Assembly (NCBI RefSeq): GCF_910592395.1
Contig: NC_088318.1
Span: 14,012,349-14,076,348, forward strand
Source: Lineus longissimus
Taxonomy: Eukaryota; Nemertea; Pilidiophora; Heteronemertea; Lineidae
DNA: 64,000 nucleotides
Reading direction: 5' to 3'
Within the stretch, counting starts at the first letter, position 1, and every line of letters begins with the position of its first letter. A program made the position numbers and the translations under genes. Below the pieces are notes generated by a model. That model had not been told where the DNA came from, searched no databases, and saw only the letters and a list, made by a program, of their open reading frames with translations. Positions 55,496 to 64,000 of this stretch are shown one piece after another.

Positions 55496-58400
55496 CTACA
55501 ACATACCTTCTTCGTCAACTTCAAATCCAAAGCACTCTTCAATATCTTTCCTAATCTGTTCTTCACGACGCTTGTCTTCCTCGGGCTCTTCTGAAATGTA
55601 ATACGTCCATATGAACATCGAAATTGGAGTCCATGGCATTTCACTAGACCAGTTGTTTTCACTATACATTATACCAAGGTATGGATTAGAGATTTTTTGA
55701 TATTTTTTTATGTCAGATGCGGAAGAAAACCATTCCTTACCTCCATCTTCTTGCTTCCCCTTCCTAGGACTCTGACGTTTGGTTCTCTTAGCCGGCGGCT
55801 CTTCAGAAGATTCTTGTTGTACTTTGGCTTTCCCTCTGAAAAAACACACACTTATTTTATAAAGAGTTACAAGCAAAGAAGATCAACAAGCTAGAACAGA
55901 CCACTTCAGAAATCTACTTGTTATCAAAGTTTGAGTTTTAGATAATTTTTTGCTGTTGATTAAAGTCGAAAAGAACGCTCACCTTGTTGATCTAGCTGGG
56001 GTAGATGATGTCGACGTTTCAAGGGTTGCAGGTTCCGCATCCTGTTCATCCTTCTTGAACAAGCGGCGGCTACGCTTGCCCTTGCTTGGCGATGGGGTTA
56101 CTGTCACTGCTGGCGAAGGAGTCTCCACTGGCGATGGCGTTTCTAGTTCTGGTTCTGGTTCTGGTTCGACCTTTTCAAGCTGAAAAGCAAAATGCAAATG
56201 AAGAACTGAATGAATCTGTTTCAACAACCTCGAAACTCCAACATACAAGTTAATCAGACTGAACACTTCTCGGTACAAGTAGGCGTGTTATCTTACTTTT
56301 GGTGTCACTGCCATAGCTTTCTTGCCACGTCTACCCCTCCGAGGCGTAACAGGCGTCTCCATCACAAGCACCGGTGGCTCCATATCCTCCGTATTCTGCT
56401 GTTCCTCAATCTCTACTGGCTCTTCCACGCCCTCTGGCACCGCCATCTCCTCCTGAATGGTGCCCTGCTCAAGCTCCTCTGTCCCGGCAGGTACCTCCAT
56501 CAGCAAGAACATCTGCTGGGCAGATCCCTCCTGGGTCACTTCAATCATTACTGTCTTACCCTGGTTGGTACCATCGCCAACTTCAACCTGCAAGCAAAAT
56601 GAACATGTAGAAACATTTTTAACTTTGCAAGCGCATTTGATGAGACCAACATGATAATGTCAGCCAGTTTTTTGAACAATCATTCCAAAGAGCAGCAACA
56701 TGAATCAATAAATGTCTCAAGATTATCACTCTACCCTCGAACTATCTCAAGTAAGTTGCCCTGGGCCAAATAGTGTCATGAAAGGACACTTGTTCTGTGA
56801 CATGAATATGCTTACCTCAAGCCCATCACCTTCCATTTCCTCTTCCTCTTCCTCCTCATCATCGTCATCATCTTCACGCACCTCACCCGGCTCCCTCTTC
56901 TTTCTAAACTGAGTGATCGGCTGATACATCGGACTCTCCGGGTCATGCATGGCCATGTGGCGCAGCAGATTTCCCTTGTGTGCAAACGCCTTGTCACATT
57001 CACTGCACTCGTGACTCTTCTCACGTGGAACCGGTGCTGTGTAGTCCGGCGTATGGTAGAGATTCTTATGGCGCTTCAGGAGTTGTTTTTGCCGGAATGA
57101 CTGGTCACACTGGTCGCACTCAAATGGTTTTTCGCCAGTATGAGTTAGGACATGCGACTGTAGATGCCGCTCACATAACGCTGCATACGGGCATAACTCG
57201 CATTTGAAGCATTTCTCACCATCATGCGTCTTCATATGGAGCTTGAACGTGTAGCGATCAGGGAATGATTTGTGACACTTCTTGCAACAGAGCGGTCTGT
57301 CGCTCGTGTGTAACTTCTGAATGTGGATTTTCAGATCGGTCTTGCGCCCACAGGTTGTTGGACAAAGTTCACACTGGTACACGGGCTTGGCGCCGCTATG
57401 AATCAGCCGATGTGCCTTTAAGCTGTTGCTCTGTGTGAAGCGGGTATGGCAGACGTCACACTCGTAAGGTTTTTCACCAGTGTGAATTCGTAAATGTCTT
57501 TTTAGCTTGTAAGTGTCAGGGCTGGCATAGCAGCAGTGAGGGCAAGCGTATGGTCGTTCGCCTGTGTGCGATCTCATGTGCCTCTTGAGCTTGCTCAGCT
57601 CAACGCTAGCATAGTCGCACTCGGTACACTTGTGAGGTTTCTCATGAGTATGCTTGTAACGAACATGACGTACCAACTCCCCAGACGTAGTGAAAGCCGA
57701 TTCGCACTCCTTGCATTTGTGACGCTTTGTACCCGTGTGCGTATCGTGATGATTCTGCAACGACGCAACGGTCTTGAAACCGCGGTCACAAATATTACAT
57801 TTATGAGGCCGCTCCTCCGAATGCGTCTTCATATGCCTTGTCAGAAGGTATTTCTTGGGGCTGGTGTAATTGCAATAGTTGCACATCAAATGGGTACACT
57901 GTGGGACTTTCTTGGGGAGGATCTTGATGATTTTCTTTGGGGTCTCCCCCTCCTCCTCCTCGTCACTGCCTTCGCCATCGTCGACATGCTCTTTGGCTTC
58001 CTCCTTGAAGTCATACACAGACAGATCACCCACCTCGCCGTCTTTGTTCTTATCATCTGGTTGCGAAACAATCAAGACATAACTGACTTCACCGCCTTGG
58101 TTGACGTCGGAGGGAACAATCGTAACCGTCTGGTACGGTGCGTTTTCAGAATTCAACACCATGTTGCCTTCAGTTGTAGCAATCTGCTGGCCCTGCTGGG
58201 AAGCACTCGCAAGGATATCCAGTGAACTCTGATCTACACCCTGTTGGACTGCTACCAACTGTGGCTGTGAGCTATCCTGGGCATTCTGCACAGCGACCAA
58301 CTGTGGATCTTGGATATTCATCTGGTCACCAGACTGCACCATCTGGGTCTCTGCTCCAACAGACTGCAAAACTTGAACCACAGAGTTTTCCAAGGCGTTT

Positions 58401-59469
58401 TGATCTTGTCCAACTGTCTCGGAGGCTGCTGTCTGCACTACCACCTGCTGACTTCCCAAATCATGCCCTTCGGAGACGATAATCTGGGGGAGTTCACCAG
58501 CATTGCTGACCAACATTGGCTGCGAGGCAGTGGTCTGGTCACCTGAGACAATCATCAGCTGTCCATCTTGGGATACAATCCCCTGCGGATGATGGATAAG
58601 GATCTGGGACTGGGTTGTGTCAACTCCCGGCTCCTGTTTTGTAACGACCATCGGCTCATCAATCTCTGTCTTAGGAACAACCTGACCATTCATGCCATCA
58701 ACGGGTTGCGTTAGTGTCCCCATACTCTGCAGGGCATCCTGGGCAATTGTCTCAAGGTTCTGAGTTGTAGCGGTTGCTGCTTCTGAACCACTAGCCTGGA
58801 AACAAAGTCAATCACAATCATAACCAAAAAGCGAGCAATTGCAAAATGTCATGACAAGTCAGTTCAAAATACCATAATCTTAGTTCTCAGGTTGTCACAA
58901 TAACTTGAAAAATACTATTCTTAATTTTTTTTCAGAACACCTTGTACAATACCAAGAATTCGATGTAACAACATGGATAAGTGAACAAAATGTGAGACTA
59001 CAAGTACCAAAGGAATGAATCCTTTTGAAATTTTAGTTCAACAGACCGCTCTGAATCATCATGGGGAAACTGGGTTTGATTGCACAGAGTACTATGCAGC
59101 CGATGTTTGCTCAGGTCAAAATGACCAGGCGAATAACTTTTCATAAATGTAGCTTACCAGTAGTAGCTCACTCGGCTGTTGGATAAAGTCACCCTGCCCA
59201 ACTTCTGGGTTAAATAGCTGTTGATTTCCATTTGGACCTGAAAGCACGAAGAGAGAAACACCTTATATGCACATTCAGTTCCAAAGTCTGATCTTAGTCT
59301 TAATAGTGTCCATCTTTAACAATGTGGACCAATCCAATCCAAGGTGGTTGTCACACATGATACACTTACCAGCTTCCTGTATCTCCTTATTAAAGTTCTC
59401 AAGATAATCCTGGATGTCATTGAGGGACTCGGCCGAAGGAGGTGCAACTGTAGCATTCACAGAATCCAT
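55496..59469 (-). CDS. CTCF: CTCF, 11-zinc-finger insulator protein
   Basis: Minus-strand coding exons are 59370-59469, 59158-59237, 56816-58795, 56297-56587, 55983-56179, 55741-55835 and 55496/55507-55590, giving about 945 residues. A 5' UTR acceptor lies one base before the ATG. Exon 3 alone (1980 nt) encodes a Gln-rich region and all 11 C2H2 fingers (about residues 365-672). Fingers 3-6 follow CTCF closely ([35 protein letters not shown]), and finger 10 has [11 protein letters not shown]. Before the fingers, LSVYDFKEE (Tyr321, Phe323) matches the vertebrate VYDFEEE that contacts cohesin SA2-SCC1. The tail has an acidic run, TPSP repeats and basic patches. CTCF binds DNA in the nucleus, stops cohesin loop extrusion and acts as an insulator. 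Finger 11 ends in His (C2H2), where vertebrates have Cys (C2HC). Confidence 0.95.
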
Positions 59470-59592
59470 CCTGAAAGATCATTTGAAAATCATTGAGTAA
59501 TGCAGTCACTCCAGTGTGTTTACGCTACAATAATAGTGTAATGTCTTGATCATGTTGGAAGAGGAACTAGCAATAGCATCAAGTCAATATTA

Positions 59593-59609
59593 CCCCCCCC
59601 CCCCCCCCA
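59593..59609. repeat. Poly(C) run upstream of CTCF exon 1
   Basis: An uninterrupted run of about 17 C in the CTCF 5' intron. A similar G run (about 10) lies near 51407. Confidence 0.8.
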
Positions 59610-60654
59610 CCTGTCTACAGTCTCCTCACTCCCATGGCCCAGGTGGCAATTACAGTTATTTTGAAACTAACCTGACAGACAAGGTCTGCAACCTGATGCA
59701 ATTCTTGCCAGAAAAACAAAATCACCAATGCAGAAACCTGAAAATATATAACAAAGGACATAAAAATTTAGGGTCACATACATACTAAGAAACCACTAAT
59801 GCAAGGACGCTCAAGTCAAAGGCAATGGCTCATCGAAAAGTACCTATTCCTTTTAAAATCAACTGTTGCTTGCACCTTTTTTATTTATCTATTTTGCAAA
59901 ATTGCAAAGTATTAGACTATGCTGTACATCATGTACACTGTACACTGTACATGGCAGAAGCACTGTAGTGATACACATAATTTATACATGATGAGCTCTG
60001 CAGTGCTCATGGCTACATGGAGGTCAGACTGGGAATGTCTGGCATGAGGAAAATGGCCGTCACCTTTTGAGAAGCCATGGTTGTGAATGCCACACTTTCA
60101 GTGAGTTGTGACTGCCTGAAATCGATCGTGGTCACAACAAATCGAACAGGCAAGCAATTTTGATGCCTAATGTAGCAACTGGACGATAGGAGCGCCCGGA
60201 CAAGGAGACAGTCAGCGCCCTCATAGACATTTTCTCAGCGCCATCTGCACCATACATCGCCATTCAGTGTTGACCTCCATCGCGTACGCCACGAAGTCCT
60301 TGTTGTGCCAAAACCTAAAAATCTGCGCCAAATACGGATATACACATACCGGTTTCGCGTCTAAACTACTCCTGGATAGTTCTGTTTACGTTTGAGAAAG
60401 AAATCCGTGAGAAAATCTAGGTGTTTTGGAGTAATTTGCGCGCCCAGACAAATGCGAGATGAGCAGGTGCTTGCCCGACGAAGCATTGGCTGATGCACGG
60501 CGATTATGATAATGAAGTCGGCACAAAGGACTTCGTGGGATGGGTAGCTGGAATGGCCCAAGTACCCAAAACCTGGATTTATTTTGAAGCTTATAATATC
60601 AAGCACATGCAGATGAATCTGAATAACGATGAAATTAAGAAATAAAGTTATATT

Positions 60655-60790
60655 TGCAGTGTTTTACTTGCCTTTGAATGACAAATTTCGTCGCGTGAGG
60701 GCGTTGTAAAATGGCGACGCTTTGTATTGCGCATGCGTGAAATTATTAGCGCAATGCGTAATGGGAAAATATGTGGCGGGAAAAAAATTT
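60655..60790 (-). promoter_or_regulatory. CTCF promoter and non-coding first exon
   Basis: A donor of the GC class (AAAG|GCAAGTAAAAC, exon end at 60672) would join to the acceptor before the CTCF start codon, making an intron of about 1.2 kb. Just upstream are TTGCGCATGCGTGAA (60727-60741), which fits the palindromic NRF1 site, and AAAATGGCGACG, which resembles a YY1 site. No TATA box is visible; this is a CpG-bearing housekeeping-type promoter. Confidence 0.6.
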
Positions 60791-61234
60791 GATTTGAAAC
60801 GAGTAACCAGCCAAGAGCACGTGGTCGGGGACCATGAATGAAATGACTGCGTTCTTGAGAAATGACTTTTGCCAAAGGCCCCGACCATTTTCCTTGGATT
60901 GAGCTAACTTCTCTCTGACATGCATATGCTGGACGTTATTCCAGTACATGCATTATAATCTGACTTGGTGTGAGCTCTTGCAATTTTCTGGAAGACATTC
61001 ACAGCCTTGTCTCAGAGCAGTCGTCTGGGCCTGCTGTCTTGGACTGACCTCTCACTGTGCTCCAGATGGCATGCACACCAGGGCCCACTGCCTTACGCTG
61101 AGTTATCATCTCAACATGCTGGTAACTACTATTCAGATCTTGGACATTGTATCCAGCTACTGTCATCAGATTGGTTGTGACATGGTCTTTACAGGGAGAC
61201 ATACAAGGCATGCCTTCTCAAATCAAATAATTGC

Positions 61235-61700
61235 TTGACAGTAGTTCTGGAACCAGCAATACTAGTCACAATCTGTCTCCATAGTAGTCATGGAAAACAA
61301 GTGATACTAGGTAACAACATCCAGACAAATATTTATGGTAGTATTTGGAAGACGAGCTTTGTCACAACCAGTCTGTTCAGAGAAAAGTTGGGGTTAATTG
61401 AAATGGTTGTCTCCTCAGGAGGCATGGGCAACACAAACTGATCATCTTGGAGTTACTCTGTCTCATGTCTCCACAGCCATGGGGGACACAGTCTGTCATC
61501 ATCTTGGAACTGGGTGTCTCTTGTATGGTTTCCTAAAGGCTAAAGACAAGGACCATCACTTCCCTGGAAAAACTGTCTCCACGGTCTCCTAAGGCATGGG
61601 GGACATTGACTGTCATCATCTTGGAGTGACTGTGTCTCTAATTGTTTCTCAAAAGGACTCGAGACAAGGACTGTCATCATCTTGGAGTCACTGTATGAAG
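61235..61700 (+). repeat. Degenerate ~60-bp minisatellite
   Basis: TCATCATCTTGGA-type cores recur at about 61438, 61496, 61614 and 61674, with CTGTGTCTC and GACAAGGAC phrases between them. Copies are diverged and spacing varies. Not coding. Confidence 0.65.
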
Positions 61701-61749
61701 ACAAGTTACCTCCCTTTGGACTCCTCCAATATTTTAAAGACAAACTCAT

Positions 61750-64000
61750 GACGCGTCTTTCATTATATATAAATGTGACAGCTTTATTGACATGTCAAAC
61801 ATGACAAGATACAAACCTACTCCTAGTGTTAGCTATCAACATATACAGGATGACGCACAAATAATGCCATCCATGGACATATCAATAATATTCACAATCA
61901 CTTCAGTCTCCACTGCAAACCCATCTTGACACACAAGGCACTGAGATTGCACAGCCCCTTTTGATAAAGGTGGGGACTGGACTTATTGAAACAAGAGCTT
62001 CAAACCCATTCCTCACAGGAGTTAATCCAATTTGATAGTGAATTTTATCAATATTTTCATGGGCGGAATATATTAGGGGTCACCCTGACTATGACCAATA
62101 ATACCGATACATAATAATTTCCCAACAAAAATTGTCACAACATTTTGGATTAAGTCAGTGAGCAAATTTAAACATTTGTACAAGTACCCAAAATGCTGAC
62201 TGTACATTTCGGATCCAATTCAATAATTGATAAGTATTTTGACCCAGTTTCTTTTTATCAGCAAAAATAGCTTCTCTCAATTGATATACAATAGTTATGC
62301 AGAGGGAACAATCAATGGATTCTAACTATCTACAATCTGACCTCTGTTTAATGTAAATTCATTGAGAGATTTAATAGAAATACCAATTCAAACCCTGCTA
62401 ATGATAGCAAGGTTTAGGTCATTGCTAAACCCAATTACATCTGGCAGTTTCAAAACCCAAATATTATGAGGGTTTTAAGTACAGTTCATATCTCCAATTT
62501 TTTATCCGACTAGAAATCACAAAACTTATCTGACTATGTGATTAAATAGCAGCAGCATGATGACTATTTACATCTTTGGAATCGAGCATCATTGCACAAT
62601 TATTTCTCCTAAAACTCCTTAAAGGGACTATGAATTGAGGAGCTCTATTGGCAAGGGAGTTCCTAATTGGGGACTAATTGTTGCACCAGCCACATCTAGA
62701 GTTCATTGGTGACTTATACCCTTAACCAACGGTACCAAGCCAATTCTTCTAGCAATGTATCAACTGGAGGAAAGATTAATTGCTTACTGTGCCTTTCTGA
62801 CAGACATTGTTATTAAATTGGTCTACATTTAGTCATTTTCTTTCCAATTATATACAAATATTTTGTCCTGTTTCAACCCCTGTTGTGTCCATAACAATAT
62901 TCAATTTCATATCTATACAATGTCATATTTATTGCAAAATATATACAATGATGATCATGATGAGTTGTGTGCACATATTTATGCTTCTTTCGCAGCACAT
63001 TTGAGACTACAGGCAAGCTTCACTGAGCAATACATAGAGGGAGCAGCTAGTCCAACAGCAAATCTACAGCACTAAAAATTGCACATCTCCGCCATCTGTT
63101 TTGTCATTGCAAGCAAAGCACCCGGTTCATTTGATACCCTGTGACAAAAATGAAAATTGAAAGCGATTTTATTGCCTCAGGTGTGCTTCGCTTAAAAGGT
63201 GCCCCCAATTTACATTACTGAGTGGAGTTTCCCTTTAAGAGCTACTGTCAAGATTTTTAATAGTCGGGTCAAAACCAAGGAAATACAATTAATTTACCAT
63301 TTTACTCAAATTTACACAGAAAAGTGCGATAGAAAGGTTTCTTTTATTGCAGAAAGAAAACTGTTGAGTAATTAAACTATAGATAAGGTTTGCTGAAACA
63401 TTTATGCAGCTGTCAATGCAAACCCTGTACCCCCTGGCAAGACAATGTTTGCATTGACCACTGCATTTTAAGGGACCAACTGTCCACATCTTGAACACTG
63501 TCACTAATTTGCAAACTGTCCCTATGAAACTTTGGCAGTGTCCTTTTTTATTGCAATAATTAATTATCAGTACCATAAAAAAAAAAAAAAAATATTGGTG
63601 CATCCCTATCATCTTATAATATCATAAACTGTAAACCACTTCATTTTTGCGAGCCTGATATTTTCGGGAGAGGGGGTAATTATGAACTTGGGGTACCAAA
63701 ATGTTTCAACTTGATAATTTTATCATTGGAAAATGCTCATTTTCATGGAAATAAATGGAGACAAAGTCTGTAAGTGATGTTTTTTACAAACATGAAGCTT
63801 GCAAAAATAATGGGGTTTACAGGAAGGGGTTTAATCGTCAGACTAGATACTCAGTTTAACCCTTCAAGGGCTTATTCCTAGCAACAAAGTATCAATTTCA
63901 AATCTCATCTTGTGTCAATTATACATCCACCACCATAAATTTTTAATTGAATTATGCTAATTATTTCTTAATACGTGAGATTCAACTTAAAAGTAAGAAG
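61750..64000. other. Right edge, possible 3' UTR of an off-window gene
   Basis: AT-rich DNA without a supported ORF. A minus-strand AATAAA at 61783-61788, followed on that strand by GC-richer repeat DNA, could be the 3' end of a gene that begins beyond 64000. This is a weak inference. Confidence 0.3.

Noticed and set aside
57536-58225. 229-codon plus-strand frame opposite the CTCF finger exon
   Set aside because: It is the antisense shadow of the zinc-finger and Gln-rich coding sequence, with no promoter or splice context.
1-64000. tRNA, rRNA and viral or reverse-transcriptase genes
   Set aside because: I scanned for tRNA-like B boxes, rRNA blocks and polymerase motifs and saw none I could defend.

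Overview
The window is animal nuclear DNA. Genes have GT-AG introns, Kozak-type starts, long introns and AATAAA signals, and several proteins are animal-wide housekeeping factors (MAF1, an FBXO31-type F-box protein, an ATP9 flippase, CTCF). AT-rich introns, many short foldback elements and a dispersed element that begins TAGCTCACCT point to a marine invertebrate. I lean towards a lophotrochozoan (mollusc, brachiopod, annelid or relative), but the phylum is an inference.

Layout, left to right. (1) 0-9.3 kb: two direct copies of a 1.2 kb repeat (789-1994, 6283-7503) bracket a TRPV-like channel gene on the minus strand (3582-5444). A long-TIR MITE follows at 7875-8338. (2) 9.5-18.1 kb: MAF1 (7 coding exons) and then an FBXO31-like gene (9 coding exons), both plus strand. 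(3) 18.8-19.8 kb: a 109-bp satellite. (4) 20.6-23.1 kb: a 298-residue CAP-Gly protein on the minus strand. It is head to head, across 318 bp, with the long-isoform start of ATP9. (5) 23.4-43.5 kb: a complete ATP9-type P4-ATPase gene (20 coding exons on the long form, 1117 aa) with an apparent alternative first exon at 29077 (1050 aa). Its introns hold two copies of a 1.1 kb repeat, three large foldback elements and two minisatellites. (6) 45.8-50.4 kb: a 90-bp (2 x 45) tandem-repeat block in plus and minus orientation, with open frames on both strands. (7) 50.7-52.6 kb: a small secreted PAN/apple-like protein (3 exons, 210 aa). (8) 55.0-60.7 kb: a complete CTCF gene on the minus strand, with all zinc fingers in one exon and a conserved YDF cohesin-contact motif. 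(9) 60.8-64 kb: no gene recognised, possibly the 3' UTR of a minus-strand gene lying beyond the window.

Exon boundaries were read by eye from splice signals and checked by codon phase. Every listed multi-exon CDS closes in frame. The genes have no evident shared pathway; MAF1 (Pol III repression) and CTCF (chromatin loops) are nuclear regulators, ATP9 is an endomembrane flippase and the TRP gene is a cation channel. The most notable observations are the two-start ATP9 gene, which mirrors the vertebrate ATP9A/ATP9B pair, the 90-bp coding-compatible array, and the altered tubulin-binding motif in the CAP-Gly protein.
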